Of a stretch of 64,000 nucleotides of DNA, positions 1-11,569 are shown piece by piece. A program made the translations under genes and the position numbers. The DNA is from Phytophthora quininea (taxonomy: Eukaryota > Oomycota > Peronosporomycetes > Peronosporales > Peronosporaceae), in contig JAAVTG010000043.1 of assembly GCA_011947345.1 (NCBI GenBank), positions 620,001 to 684,000 on the forward strand, read 5' to 3'. Position 1 is the first letter of the stretch; every line of letters begins with the position of its first letter. Below the pieces are notes generated by a model. That model was not told the DNA's origin, searched no databases, and saw only the letters and a program-made list of their open reading frames with translations.

Positions 1-699
1 CTCGACGCCACTGGGCAGCGCCTTGCCCTTGAACCGTACCGGATATTCGATCGGATGCTAAGTTCGAGCCATGTGTCCTTCCTTTCAAGTGCGAGTCGGT
101 CTGCCATCCTGCGCAGCGAAATAAGACGAGTCCCTATGTGTGATCATAACGTGCAGCGCCATCTGTTTGATCAGAGCGACGCAATTCAGTCAAGCAGTCC
201 ATTTGCTTTCTCCAGCCGGATGGTGACTAAATGGTTGTCAAAATCCGCGATCGACTACGTACCAACCTGTGCTCTAGAGGGGCTTCGACCAAGCAAAGGC
301 AATTTCACCATTCACCACAAACGAGCCCCAACATCTGATGCAGGAGAAGCGACAGAGGCAATTGAGACCGAGCTGCCACCGTCGCATCGATGTGAACTCT
401 GTGCGAATGCAGGTGTTCGAACGGCCGGTCTCAACGTCTTTCCGACAAAACCAGCCGCCAACAAGACAGCAAGAGCTTCAAACCCTTCGGCATTTGCAGC
501 AAAGAAGACTCATCAAGCCGTTTGCAGCCGGAAATCCCATCGAGCGGGTGGGCTGACGTATTACCTGCTGTTACCTTCAGCTCGTCCATTTACCAACCAA
601 GGCAACGGTTGCTCGTTGTTCAAAAATTAACTCTTGCATTGCACCGTCGTAAAGACAGCAGCTCTTCACGCCACTCAGTGCCCTGCTAACCGCTCAGCA
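1..699. other. left flank without a supported gene
   Basis: No coding region can be supported here. A 191-codon open frame on the plus strand (55-630) shows no domain, signal peptide or membrane segment. Its codon use is less G/C-biased at third positions than in the neighbouring pectin lyase. It may be chance or a decayed element. No intron-like structure or repeat was seen. Confidence 0.4.
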
Positions 700-715
700 G
701 TCCATTGTCGATTTT
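700..715 (+). promoter_or_regulatory. possible oomycete Inr/FPR-type core promoter
   Basis: The 16 bases match about 12 positions of the oomycete initiator consensus (GCTCATTYYNCAWTTT), including the CATT core and the downstream ATTTT block. They lie about 52 bases before the pectin lyase ATG, a usual spacing for oomycete 5' leaders. This is pattern matching only; transcription start data would be needed. Confidence 0.35.
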
Positions 716-766
716 GCTCTCCACTGCACAAGTCCCCAGCCAAGTCGATCTCGAACCTCAAGCCCC

Positions 767-2026
767 ATGAAGATTTTCCGATTCCTCGTCGTCTCCATTG
801 CGCTCGTCCTCACCGCAGTTGATGCTGGTAACAACCAACAGCAGCAGCAACAGCAAGGATCCGACCAAACTGACCAACAGAGCTCCCAAACCATCTCCAC
901 CGGCACGGCCCCGGGCCTCGCCAAGGGCACCACCGGCGGCGGCAACCTCGACCCCGTCTACCCCAGCTCGCTCAACGAGCTCAAGAACTACCTCAAGGAC
1001 TCGCAGCCGCGCGTGATCGTCCTCAAGACCACCTTCGACTTCCGCGGCACGGAGGGCACCAAGACCGAGACCGGTTGCCGCCCCAAGAGCCACCGCGACT
1101 GCCTCGCCAAGAACAACGGCCACAAGGGCCAGGACGTCATCCTGCAGAGCGGCGGCATGGAGAACACGGGCGGCTGTGTGGACGGCACTCAGGTGACCGT
1201 CACGTACGACCTGGCCGCCACCAAGAACCCACTCCTAGTCACGAGCAACAAGACCATCCGTGGCCTGGGCACGAGCGGTGTGATCAAGGGCAAGGGCCTC
1301 TGGATCCAGGGCGACAACGTCATCGTGCAGAACGTCCACATCACGGAGCTCAACCCGCACCTGATCTGGGGCGGCGACGCCATCTACATCCAGGGCCTCA
1401 ACAGCGGCAAGACGGCCATGCAGCGCGTGTGGCTCGACCACCTCAAGATCTCGCACATCGGCCGCCAGATGATCGCCACCAACACGGCCAGCGTCAAGAG
1501 CCTGACCATCAGCAACACCGAGTTCGACGGCCGCACCGACTACTCGGCCACGTGCGACGGCAACCACTACTGGACCTTCCTCTTCCTGGGCACGCAGACG
1601 CAGGTGAGCCTCGTCAACAACTTTGTACACAACACGTCCGGTCGCTCGCCCAAGGTCGGCGGCAACTCGGTCGTCCACTCGGCCAACAACTACTGGTACA
1701 GCAACACGGGCTTCTCGTACGACGTCGTGGAGAACGGCAACGTGCTGCTCGAGGGCAACTACTTCGAGTCCACCACCACCCCCAACCTGCGCGACTCAGA
1801 GACCGTCGGCGCCATCATTGTGCCGTCGTCGTCGAACCAGAAGGCGTGCCAATCCACGCTGGGCCGCAAGTGCGTGGAGAACACGGTGGTGAAGAGCGGC
1901 TCGTTGACGGGCAACCGTGAGTCGGCTGCGCTGTCTAACTCCAAGACGGTGGCCGGCTACTACCAGCCGACCGCACCCAAGAAGCTGAGCACCAACAGCA
2001 ACAACTATGGCGTGGGTGTGCTGTAA
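767..2026 (+). CDS. secreted pectin lyase, polysaccharide lyase family 1
   Basis: This intronless 419-residue protein should cleave methyl-esterified pectin by beta-elimination outside the cell, attacking plant cell walls. Residues 1-20 form a classic signal peptide (hydrophobic core, then VDA). The mature N-terminus begins with a seven-glutamine run and a Ser/Thr/Gln-rich linker of about 40 residues. The rest is the PL1 beta-helix. Signatures include WGGDAI near residue 201, IGRQ near 229, DYSATCDG near 257 and SGRSPKV near 291, which holds the conserved Arg of the active-site region. These resemble fungal-type pectin lyases more than bacterial pectate lyases, so pectin lyase is preferred, though pectate lyase activity cannot be excluded. 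The ATG at 767 is chosen because the signal peptide follows at once. No reading-frame break was seen, unlike in many neighbours. Confidence 0.9.
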   Translation: MKIFRFLVVSIALVLTAVDAGNNQQQQQQQGSDQTDQQSSQTISTGTAPGLAKGTTGGGNLDPVYPSSLNELKNYLKDSQPRVIVLKTTFDFRGTEGTKTETGCRPKSHRDCLAKNNGHKGQDVILQSGGMENTGGCVDGTQVTVTYDLAATKNPLLVTSNKTIRGLGTSGVIKGKGLWIQGDNVIVQNVHITELNPHLIWGGDAIYIQGLNSGKTAMQRVWLDHLKISHIGRQMIATNTASVKSLTISNTEFDGRTDYSATCDGNHYWTFLFLGTQTQVSLVNNFVHNTSGRSPKVGGNSVVHSANNYWYSNTGFSYDVVENGNVLLEGNYFESTTTPNLRDSETVGAIIVPSSSNQKACQSTLGRKCVENTVVKSGSLTGNRESAALSNSKTVAGYYQPTAPKKLSTNSNNYGVGVL

Positions 2027-2441
2027 ATCAACACCGTCACGAAGTGATGGTACGCCGTCGACCCTGAACGCGGCAATGGAACCGTGTCGTTATGACGACG
2101 AGGTTGGAATGCCAACCGTTATCGATAGAGAACACATTAGATGTAATGAGGTTGTAGTGAACGTCGAAATATATTGACTGGGATGAATGGTGTGCCAACG
2201 CTTCATCATTGCCGTAGAAAGGGTTGCAGGAGATCGGCATGCTTTCTGTCGTCCCAAGGTAAAAGTGTTGCCTGGAACGTTTAACCGCAATTTGTATCGA
2301 AACCATTCCAGAATTTGCAACCTGGAACTATTGTTCTGAGAAAACGTGGTCCACACTACCTAGAACTGGAAGACTGGAACTGGAATATCGTGCGGCCAGC
2401 CTGCACCGCCAGAAGCTAAAGCAGCACCTCGATTGAGCACA
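2027..2441. other. intergenic spacer
   Basis: This 415-base gap between the pectin lyase stop and the NDUFA2 start has lower GC. Short open frames on the minus strand show no protein-like features. It presumably holds the 3' end of one gene and the promoter of the next. No repeat or RNA gene was seen. Confidence 0.5.
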
Positions 2442-2971
2442 ATGAGCTGGCGCGCGCAGATCTCCCGCAGCATCCAGGAGCTTCGCTTCGTGGCCTGCGA
2501 CACCTCGCAGAGCAGCCAGGGCCTCCGGTACTGCCGCGCTGCTCTCCGTCGTCCGTCCTCCTTCTCTAACGAACTAACTCTTAACTCTTATTGGGGACTA
2601 TTGCCGACAGCACCTTCTTCCGCAAGAACTACGACGAGCTCAAGATGCTCAACCCGCTGACGCCTTTCGTGTACCGCGAGGCCGAGGAGATGAAGCCTTT
2701 CGTGTACGCCCGGTACGACTGGGGCGTGGAGAAGCAGGTGTTTGTGGACAACAAGAGCGACAAGGAGATCCTGAGCGTGCTCAAGGGCCTCGTGGACCAC
2801 GGCCTGACGCTGCCCAAGTCGCCCGAGAGCGACATCGTCGTGGCCGCCCCCATCATCGAGGCCGCCAAGGGAGAGGAGGCCTACGAGCCGCTCAACTTGA
2901 GCTGGGACGGCAAAACAATCCGCCGCAACCCGGACTTTGACATCCCTCTGGAGGAGGCTCTCAAGCCCTGA
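2442..2971 (+). CDS. NDUFA2: NADH dehydrogenase (complex I) subunit NDUFA2/B8
   Basis: This is an accessory subunit of mitochondrial respiratory complex I with the thioredoxin-like L51/S25/CI-B8 fold. Exon 1 is 2442-2527 and exon 2 is 2611-2971. The 83-base intron (2528-2610) has GT and a CGACAG acceptor, and the join restores the family motif SSQGLR-TFFRKNY, where the human protein has SPGSQGVRDF. The product is 148 residues; animal and plant forms are near 95-100. The extra is a C-terminal tail of about 45 residues rich in acidic residues and proline. The ATG at 2442 is used because the upstream TTG in frame is not a eukaryotic start. Targeting is probably by internal signals, as in other NDUFA2 proteins. 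Confidence 0.85.
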
Positions 2972-3190
2972 ACAAAGCGACGGGAAGCAGTCGAGATCAA
3001 ATGCCGCCACCTAAGGCAGCAATCAAACAGAACCGTGAAACAGTATCTACATAGATCTACCGCGAGTGTTGTCTTGTGATGGACACGTGTGTTCTCGTTA
3101 GCACATTGGGGTTGTCGCTGTGTACGAGGTGACAGGCGACACCATCGCAGAACAGGAAACTGGGGAAGGGGGTGTATGTGCCACACAGAC

Positions 3191-4200
3191 TTAGGGCCGT
3201 GGAGCAGGAACTGGAGGAGCCACCGCAGTGCTAGGACTCGTGTGCAGCTGCTGCTCGATCACTTGAGCCTCCAATTGCGGTGGCAGCTCTTCGCCCTCCT
3301 GGACTGGCGCACGGTCACCGCGGATCGCACGCATCACACGCTCTTGCTCGTCATTGTGGTGCTCGAGGTCGTCCAAGTGCAGGCTGTAGGTTTCAATCAG
3401 CCCCTGCCGAATCCGAAAGGGCAGGAAGCTCGCAATGGGCTCCGTGAGTAGCATTGCGTCCAGCTCAAGAGGAACGCTCTCCTGTTTTGTTGCATCGGCA
3501 GTCAACCTTTGTTAGCAAAAACCTCTTGGCCATCCATTGAAAAATCAACACGTACTAGGAAAGAAGCAATAGCAGTGAGCCAGATGGCCAGGCCCCACGC
3601 CGCGTGGGAAATCGTTCCGAAGACGCTCGCCCACGACAGCTCCATGACGTGGCGGAAGCGGAAGATATAGTAAATATACTTGGCCGTTCCCACGCCAATG
3701 TATCCAAAGCCCAACAGCAGCAGCCCTATACAACCATCACAACCCCGTCAGCTTCAAACAACCAATTCAAAGCAATTTCGGGCGTACCAGCGCCACTGAG
3801 CTGTGCCCCGCGATGGTGCTCCTGCGCGTACATGGCGACCCCCACGGCCGACGACAATACTCCATTTCTCGCCCAATTCAGATACGAGTTCTCGTTGCTG
3901 AAGCGCAACGTCTACCATTCGCAGGAGCCAAAAATCACGTCAGTCGACACATCTTCTCATTTCTGCTGCATTGCCACCGCACCAATGAGTTCCGCAACCT
4001 GCTAGTAGCCTCCGCTTCTGCAGCAGCTGCCGCCTCTTTGGCCTCCGTCTCCGCCGCCTTCTTGGCCGTCTTGACGGCTGCAATACAACAGGAAACCATT
4101 GTCAATACAATGAACGAGTCATCGCTCTCATTGCCATTCCCTCACCTTCGTTTTGTCGCAGACGTAGCAATCTATCCACCTGGTACCGCCCCAGCAGCAT
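3191..4200 (-). CDS. DUF202/YidH-like multi-pass membrane protein
   Basis: Five exons can be joined: 4200-4146, 4077-3983, 3911-3788, 3725-3556 and 3481-3191. All joins are GT-AG and in phase, giving 244 residues. An Ala/Lys/Glu-rich helix (about residues 19-45) precedes a segment reading SNENSYLNWARNGV, which resembles the DUF202 motif ERTFLAWIRTS. Two or three hydrophobic helices follow (around GVLSSAVGVAMYA, LLLLGFGYIGVG and AAWGLAIWLTAIASFL), then a hydrophilic tail ending in a Pro-rich stretch. DUF202 proteins are small membrane proteins of unknown role in bacteria and eukaryotes. The start is uncertain: a more upstream ATG near 4442 opens an Arg/Ala-rich frame like a mitochondrial presequence, but it is out of phase with the joins. 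Confidence 0.55.
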
Positions 4201-4606
4201 GTAGGCGCTGGGTCTCGCCCTCCCGCTCGGCTGCGCTTGCTCTTGAAGGCCGCGGAAGCTGTGGAGGGCGTGCAGGAGGTCGATCCCGGCGGTACAGCGG
4301 CGCTTTTCGCCGCTCCGTGGGCAGTTCCAGGCGGCACACCCGCACGAGATCTCAGTCCCATGGCTCCTCGCGGTACAGCAGCCGCAGGAGATGCCCACGC
4401 CGCGCGCAAGCCCCGCGCGGCAGCGCGACTCCAGCCCATCATGCTTGCACTAATTGGGGCAATGATACGCCGCCGGTTTTGAATTATCGATTATGAAATA
4501 GCTTCCTTCTTGTATTAATCTATTTAGAAAGGGTTTCATCTTCATTTGGTTTAACTATTCACTTTTCCCGCCATTTTGGCTTTCCGTTGGTCATACAAAC
4601 TCCAAA
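4201..4606. other. spacer between divergent genes
   Basis: This 406-base gap lies between the putative start of the DUF202-like gene (minus) and the start of the OB-fold candidate (plus). The left half is GC-rich and may hold missed 5' coding sequence of the DUF202-like gene. The right half (4480-4590) is AT-rich and probably promoter. Confidence 0.4.
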
Positions 4607-7220
4607 ATGCGGCCGTCGTTCTCGACCGAGTTCTTACTGCGGGAGCTGCTGGCGGCACTGGGTGCGCCGTTGGCGGCCTCGGCGCCTGCCGACAGCTTCT
4701 CTGAAGACATGAGCGAGGATAGCGAGTCCCAGCCGCTGCCCACGACCTCCAATGGCCGCGTCATGATGGTACGACGCACCAGCAACGTCCAGCACACCAT
4801 GACCCTCGTGGACCGCAACTTTGAAATCGAAGCGTTCGTCCCGTGCCACGTGACGGGGTTGTTGGACCAGACGCTCGGCTACAAGACGCTGGGGAGGCTC
4901 AGAGGCAGCGTCGTAAGGGTGGACAAGTACCATTTCTTCACGCTGAAGAGATGTCTCCACACAGAAGGACTGAGCAGCAGCAACTCGGTCTCTCGCCCAA
5001 AGATTTACAGCTCGATAGCCAGAGTCTACCTGTGGGTGGAGGAGCTGAGCATCGTGGACGACAATGACCTGGCAATAGACAACAAGACGATGATCTACGC
5101 GCAGCCGTTGGTACAGGAGAGGCTGTGTCAGCTGAGCGACGCCGAGCTGGAGAAGGTGTTGATGATCCAGCAGGGTCTTCCTCCTATGCACACAGAGACA
5201 CCCGGAGGACTCTTTGATGACAATCGTCCATTAATGGAGGAGGACTGTGTCATTCCCGAGGAACAGGAGCAGGAGCTGGAGCAACAGGACGGCTGGGGCC
5301 CAACCACAACCGAGAGAGAACCGACCGACTCGGAACTCATTGAGGAGAACGGCATGGTGCCCATGACGCAGTCCCAGAGCTATAGAGAAGGTCGGCCCCA
5401 TACCCAGCCGTCGGTAGATTTGTCGGCGACTTTGACTGAAGAAACGGAGAGTCAGAAGTATCCGTTCCAACAGGAGAACATCCACAAGACGTTTGTAATT
5501 GACGAGGGCAGTGATACTGAGGACGACGAGGACGAAGAGCGCAAACGATCGACGCCGAGCTCGCCAAAGACTCCAGAACAGAAGCGAAGCATGCCCTCGA
5601 GCATGATCGTGGACCTTACGCAAGACTCGCCTGCGGACTCGCCTGTACGAACCAAGCCAGTTTCACAGAAGGCTCGGAAGCGACTAAGTCTTAGCCAAGC
5701 GATGACAGAGACGCAAAGTCAGACGCAGACACAAGCCGAAGCGGAGCGCCAAACACAGACTGAAGCAGAGGTGGCCCAGAGCCAAGCAGAAGCGGATACT
5801 CAGACACAGGTTGATACAGTGGGTCACGATGTAGTGCAGACGCAGGTAGATACACAGGACCAAGCAGAAACGCAGATGCAGGTGGATGCAGTGAGCCAAC
5901 CCCATGCGGATGACAGTGATATGCAAACGCAGATTGATGCAGCGAGCCAATCCCCAGGGCAGAGCCAAACCCAGACACAAGTGGAGATGGCAAGTCAGAC
6001 CCAAACTCAGGTCGATGTAGCTAGTCCTACACAAACGGAGACCCAGACTCACGTGGAATTAACAAGCCAACACCAGACCCAGACAGATATGCTGGATAGG
6101 TTACAGACACAAACTGAAGTACAAGCAGAAACCCCGACTCGACACCAGAAGCCAAAGCAGCATGCTAAAGAAGCTCACGATGATGCACCACACCTATCGG
6201 AACCAGAAACCCCAGTGCCGAAGAGAAAAGAGAAAAGATCGAACAGCTTAGTTGGAGGCTTATTCCGATTATTTGGACTTGGCGCCTCCGAGGAACCTGA
6301 TGGGTTTTCTCAAGGCGGAAGTCCGTCTCATTCTTCCGTGCTGGAAGGCGAAGAAAAGAAAGACGCTCAGCAAGACCACGATACATCTTCACAAGCCACC
6401 GTCGTGTTAGAGTACACTGTTGGTGACGATGATGCCAATGCTTTTGAGTATGATGGGGAGCAGCATCCGATAACGGGGAGTCTCCAAGGCGCATAACACA
6501 ACGGGATCACGTGGCAAACAAGCCGCGCGCTCCTGGTTCTGTTGCAGTGGACGTTTCCGTTGCGGCTGAGGAGTCTGAAGCGATATTCACTCCTCAAAAT
6601 CAGACGACATCTTCAGTATCTGCTGAACATGGCACCGGGTTCAACACGCCATCGCCTACGCAAACGGCGACGCCAAGTACGGAAAAGAGGACACAATCAA
6701 GTTCGCGAACGCGTTCAACACCGGTTGCCGCAAGTGCTAGTACCCGACCAGCTTCTCCCAACGTAGAACACCATTGTTCACACCCACCTACGAAGAGTCC
6801 GACCAACAAACAGACTACAACTGACCGTGCATCGGCCAGGGTAAGCCCTCAGAGAGCGAAGAGACCCGCCAGCAAACTCATGCGGAAACCCAATCGACAG
6901 CTATAGCTACCACCCCGCAGGATTCAGCTGCATGTACACCGCCATCAATACAACAGGAGACTGGGACCAACGCCGAGAAGAGCAAGCGACAGCGGCTGCA
7001 CCAGCGCGAGAGCGAAATTGTCCCCAAATGGTGTCGAGGTCTGCCACACCAAAGGTACTCCGTCGCGAGCAGCGAGATCCCCGCACTTCGGGCACCGTCT
7101 TCTCGCTCGAGAGGATATGCCAGACTCTCGGCTCACTTACACGGTCGTCTAACGAATCTCGGGCGCCACGGAGACCACGACGCGACTGGAAGCAGTACGA
7201 AAACCTCTTTCCTCCGTTGA
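4607..7220 (+). CDS. candidate TPP1-like OB-fold protein with SQ/TQ cluster
   Basis: A 629-codon open frame (4607-6496) can be extended by two in-phase introns (6423-6547, and 6841-6920 with a GTAAGC donor) to a stop at 7220, about 802 residues. An alternative end in another frame is 7264. Residues about 5-190 look like one beta-barrel. An N-terminal helix (FLLRELLAAL) is followed by strands near TLVDRNFEIEAFV, GRLRGSVVRVDKYHFFTL and ARVYLWVEELSIV. The order resembles the OB-fold of the shelterin subunit TPP1/ACD (WIRELI, a LVSDG strand, FRGTEG, a FYLQVDRFS strand). The remainder is disordered and holds dozens of SQ and TQ dipeptides, many as repeated QTQ units, as in ATM/ATR substrates. The family assignment is by eye and uncertain; a generic nuclear OB-fold protein is the main alternative. 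Confidence 0.5.
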
Positions 7221-7354
7221 ATATGGATCGCGTGAGGCAGATGATGGCGGAAGGCAATGAGTAAACGCAGCAAACACATTAAAAACTAATTATTGCTCCA
7301 CAGTAGTCGCATCATTCACAGCATTCACTACCAGTAGAACTTGTCCCAACGTTC

Positions 7355-8350
7355 TTAAGCAGCGTCCGCCGCGTGGTGTTCTGCTGCTGTTAGAACACTC
7401 AGCACGCAAGGATAAGGAAACTCGTCGGCGTGGAAGGTGCGCAACGCGGCTTGGCGCGCGCGGTAGAACTCACTGTGGACATCTTCGTCGATGCACACGA
7501 ACGCGACTTTGACAGCCCAGTGCGGATACAGCCGAATCAAGTCTCGCACTGCACTCATCGCAATGTCGGCAGCCTGAAGCTCGGGAAACCGTAGTAGTCC
7601 CGTCGAGATGGAAGCAACAGCAGCGCACTCGACGTGGTGGTTGTCGGGTGCAAGCAGTGCGTTCACGTACGTCTGATACAATAGCGCCGCTGCATCTGGC
7701 CGAGTCCCCGCGGGTCCTATGCAGTGCACCAGCAGCCGGACGCCAGAGTCACAGCCAACGGTACACAGCACGTTGCCAGGGGTTGATAGTGTTGGGCAAT
7801 CGCACATTTTCCACGGTGCGGTCCAACGCGGGATCAGCTCGCTCGTGCACGCGACCGGAGACTCCTCGCCGTGGGTTCCAGAACGTACCCGACGTAGGGA
7901 ACACCAAACAGTCGACGTTCTGCTTTCCGACGGTAGTAATCGTGCCCAGGTCATCTTTCACCACCTCGACGAGCCGCTCAAAGCGCTCCACTTGACTGCG
8001 CAGACTGAGGTAGTCCTCCAGTTCATTGCAACCTTCATCGACCTCGACACTACGATGGATCGTGGGGTAGCAGCGTCGACGTCGCAGTGGGACCGCAGTA
8101 GTTGACGCCACCAGTTTCGGTCGTGCAGAACGCGCCGAGTCAAACAGCACTCTGCCATCGCCTCGCAAAGAGCTCGCACACTCTCGGCGACCATGAACAG
8201 GATAAAGTCTTGCAGCAACTCTTTGTCCAGCAACAGCGACGCACACAACCCAGCGGCTCTCGGTGCAGCAGCAACAGCTGCACCGGTAGGTAGAAACCTC
8301 CTGGTCTTGGTGCACCGACGCCGCTGCTTCTTGCTTCTCGTCCCAGCCAT
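7355..8350 (-). CDS. macro-domain protein (ADP-ribose binding), frame-disrupted
   Basis: The C-terminal half carries macro-domain signatures: QNVDCLVFPTSG (first strand and loop), GVSGRVHERA (the GGVDxAIHxAAG region), LLVHCIGPAG (IHTVGP) and AAVASISTGLLRFP (PAISTGIYGYP). Macro domains bind ADP-ribose or its derivatives and some remove ADP-ribosylation. The N-terminal 100 residues are basic at first, then helical, with no known domain. Two frame changes occur. Near 8050-8095 a 44-base GT-AG intron restores phase. Near 7805-7815, beside an AAAA run, no splice sites fit, so an indel is likely. The asparagine of the usual NAAN motif is not evident, so hydrolase activity is doubtful while binding may persist. 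Codon use matches the neighbours. Confidence 0.65.
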
Positions 8351-8421
8351 TGCTCAACTGCAGTCACAAGCCGTTCAAACCCGTTTTTATCCGCGAAGGG
8401 ACATTTGATCATCCCTGAGTT

Positions 8422-10105
8422 ATGGCGCTGCTCCTCGTGCTGCTCGCGCTCTTGGCCTGTGCGCAGGCCTCGCTGCCCCCGCACGCCCAGAACGGCCGAC
8501 TGTGGCAGATCATCCAGGCAGAGGACGAACTCTTTGTACAGACGGAGGCCCAGGCGCTCTGGTTCGAGCAAAGGTGGACCACTTCTCCAACAGCAACGAG
8601 ACGTTCCAGCAACGCTACTACGAAGAGAACAGCCACTGGAAGGCGCCGAATGGGCCCGTGATCCTCTATATTGGAGGGAGGGGGCGATGGAGAAAGCCCC
8701 AGGAGGGTTCGTCAAAGTGATCGCCCAGAAGTTCGGAGCCAAGGTAGGAAGATGAATCGTTCAAAAGATATTGGATCTTATAACTGATAGTCTGGTGTTA
8801 TTGACCATGCAGATATTGGCACTAGAACATCGCTTCTATGGCAAGAGTGTGCCGAACGGAGACTTGTCCACGGAGAACTACAGGTATCTGAAGGTGCAGC
8901 AAGCGCTGGCGGACTTGAAGCACTTCAAGGAGAGCTATCAAGCCAAGTTGGGAGGAGAAGGCGGCAACAAGTGGATCGCTGTGGGAGGTTCCTACCCTGG
9001 CGCTCTGTCGGCGTGGTTCCGGGTTGCATACCCAGATGCGACCGTTGCGTCGCTCTCGAGTTCTGGGGTGGTGCAGCCAGTGTACAAATTCCATGGGTTT
9101 GATGAACAAGTGGCGATCGCCGCAGGGCCCTCGTGTGCTGGCGTGCTGCGCCTGACGACGCAGGCCTTTGAAAAGGAGATCACCAGCGGGAATGCTACCA
9201 AGGTGAAGAGCCTTTTGGGCGCACAGAACTTGGAAGACCCCGACTTTTCTACATGATCGCAGATGCAGCTGCCATGGCTGTGCAGTATGGCCACAAGGAC
9301 GTGGTCTGCAATCGCATGGTCAGCGCCTTCGAACGCAACGAGTCACTAATCGCATCGTTCGCCAACTTTACCATCGACATGTACGGCGATTCGTTCGGCA
9401 GCGAGTGCTTTTACGACACAAAGTGCCTGGAGAAAGACACTGCACGCTGGGGAGACGGTCGTTCCTGGCGCTGGCAAAAGTGTTCTCAGGTCGCATTTTT
9501 CAGATCGCTCCCAAGGAGAAGAGTTTGCGCTCAGAGATGGTAGATTTGGCGTATCACGAGAGGCAGTGCTACGCCGTCTTTGGTGATGTTGTCGATCCAG
9601 CGAAGGGGTGGAAGAAATCGCCAAGCTGTATGGAGGAGACCACCCAAATGGCCATAACATTTACTTCTCGAACGGTGGAGATGATCCGTGGCAGCGCGCG
9701 TCTGTGCTGTACACGATTTCAGACGACGAGATCGCTAACTTGGCCAAGTGCGACTTGTGTGGTCACTGTGGCGATCTGGGCGCCAACCCTGACGTGCCTG
9801 CGCCACTAAAGAAGCAGCGCGAGGAGATTCTCGAGTATCTGACGAAGTGGTTGGGTGTTTCGGAAGAGATTACAATTGTTGAGAATGTGATGCATGAAGC
9901 AGAGACTCTTTCTCAGCACCCACAGGACGAGGAGGAACAAGAATACGTGGGGATGAAACTGGCGGGGCTGCACCGCTCCTCACCGTTGGTTCTCGTTCCC
10001 ATTGTGGTTGCGTTCTTGGCTTTGGTGGGAGTGCTGCACGCTGATGTCATGCGCGACGCTCCTGCAAACGTTCGCTACCAGCTCACTCACACGCACGATT
10101 TCTAA
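8422..10105 (+). CDS. peptidase S28 (Pro-X carboxypeptidase/DPP7-like), frame-disrupted
   Basis: This serine peptidase of the lysosomal Pro-X carboxypeptidase/DPP7 family removes residues next to proline. A signal peptide spans residues 1-16. Family motifs follow in order: VDHFSNSNETFQQRYY, LYIGG, ALEHRFYGKS, GGSYPGALSAW with the nucleophile Ser, then NGGDDPW with the Asp, and CGHCGDLGA, where a His sits where the catalytic His is expected. A hydrophobic segment near the C-terminus (LVPIVVAFLALVGVL) suggests membrane anchoring. One intron follows codon AAG near 8742 (GTAGGA...CATGCAG). The frame breaks five times, each fixed by one base, at runs near 8570-8572, 8676-8684, 9245-9248, 9496-9500 and 9605-9608. 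All family motifs persist, so sequencing error is likelier than decay. Confidence 0.8.
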
Positions 10106-10272
10106 GACGGAGCTTCCAACAGGTGCAATTAGAGTCGACAGGGAAGAAAGCTAATCGTCCAGTGTACATTTCTTTCGACGAGGTAAAAGGAACTAAAGTC
10201 CATTCTGAGCAGGTGTGTCTATTAGCATCAATATTCGGCATTCTCGCCTTGTACGGTGGGTCAGCTACAATT

Positions 10273-11569
10273 TTATGCCTTAGTTTGTTGGGTCTTGGGT
10301 GGTGCAGGTGCTGTGCCCATGGTCTCTTTTGTTGAGATGTAGGCGTACGCAGCACCGCCGATGGAGACGACAACAATACCGAGGGCCTTCTGTTCTGTGA
10401 TCATGTCGTGGTTGATGACAATGGACATGACGATCACAACCACTTGCTTCATGTTGCCGCACACGCACAACGTCACCGGGGACGTGACCTTGTTGGCCAT
10501 GAAGCTCGTGACGTTCAGCATGAAGCTGATGATTCCGGTCAGGATGTACCAGAAGCTAGCTGCCGGGACAATCTCCCAGTTGTCCATGATTGTGTTGACT
10601 TCGCCGGTCAAGAACATGGTGATCAAACACCAGCAAGCCGACAGCGGCGCCTGGTGGAGGATCAAGTCCACAGGGTGCAGCTTCAGGTCTCCGCTCAAAA
10701 ACTGTAGAAAAGGCAAGCAGAACGGGATATGTAAGCTAAACGGTCACAATAAACAAGTAATGCTCGAAACAAATGGCCGCATACCTTGTTGGATAGTACA
10801 GCCTTCAGCCCGGCAAACACAATCGCCACCGCCGTGATGATGAAGCCCAAAACTGTGCACGAGTTGTCGCCGGTGCAAGCCAGATAGACGCCAAATCCCA
10901 CCGGGATGAGAGACAGTTTGCGCTTGAGCGAGTATGACTTTCCGAGGATCATCATGCTCAGCACCACCACCACCGCAGGCACCAGCGCCCGCATGACCTG
11001 GTTGAACGAGATGGACACCAATCCCAAGCTCCAGTTGCCCGTGATGATGTTGCTGACAAAGATGCCTGAGAAGTAGACCATCAGCTGCTTCTGTCCGGGC
11101 TTCAGCGGCTTGCGCTCAATGCCCTTGTAGACGTGGATGTACAGGAAGGCCCCCAGCGTGTTGCACACCATGTGCACGAAGGTGAGCGTCACGGGAAGCC
11201 GTAGCGCCCCCAGCGCCTTCTTGTTCCAGAAGGTCACGCCGATGTTCTGCGTGAACCACATACTGAGCCAGAAGACCACGACCGAGGGCGCGACGTACGA
11301 CGTCTTGCTGGTCTTGGAGGCAGCCGCCACCGACTTCTTGGCCAGCTCCTGGTCGTCGGCGGCCTCCAGGTCCACCTCCAGCTGGTTGCTCAGTTGCTTC
11401 TTGGGCTTGCTTTGGGCTTGTCCTCGTCGTCGCTCAGCAGCTGCGTCGATTCAGAAGCGTCGTCCTCGTCGATTTCGGGGACGTCCACGACGTGGCCGCC
11501 CTTGGTCTGGACGAGCCCCGCGCCTCCCGACTGGGTGCGTGGGCGAGCACTGACAACTTCCAGAGCCAT
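10273..11569 (-). CDS. triose-phosphate/nucleotide-sugar transporter family protein
   Basis: This is a multi-pass transporter of the TPT/EamA (SLC35-like) superfamily, probably exchanging a sugar phosphate or nucleotide sugar for phosphate or nucleotide at the Golgi, ER or another endomembrane. About ten hydrophobic helices are visible, after an acidic N-terminal tail of about 85 residues (PEIDEDDASESTQLL). Signatures include FWNKKAL, TLTFVHMVCNTLGAF and NVTSFMANKVTSPVT. Exons are 11569-10785 and 10701-10273, with an 83-base intron (GTATGC...CTACAG). The frame shifts once in the tail near 11409-11413; adding one base to a T run (A on the gene strand) joins DEDKPK directly to SKPKKQLSNQL. Substrate cannot be told from sequence. 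A plastid role is unlikely, as oomycetes lack plastids. Confidence 0.8.

Noticed and set aside
5684..6052. Cysteine/leucine-rich minus-strand frame that looks like a membrane protein
   Set aside because: It mirrors the repeated Gln/Thr codons of the SQ/TQ tract; no start or splice signals support it.
8422..10105. Calling the S28 protease a true pseudogene
   Set aside because: Every active-site motif is preserved and all five breaks are one base at homopolymers, the same pattern as in indispensable genes nearby.
11390..11569. N-terminal tail of the sugar transporter as a separate small gene
   Set aside because: One added base in an A run joins it to the transporter frame, and it matches the acidic cytosolic tails of the family.
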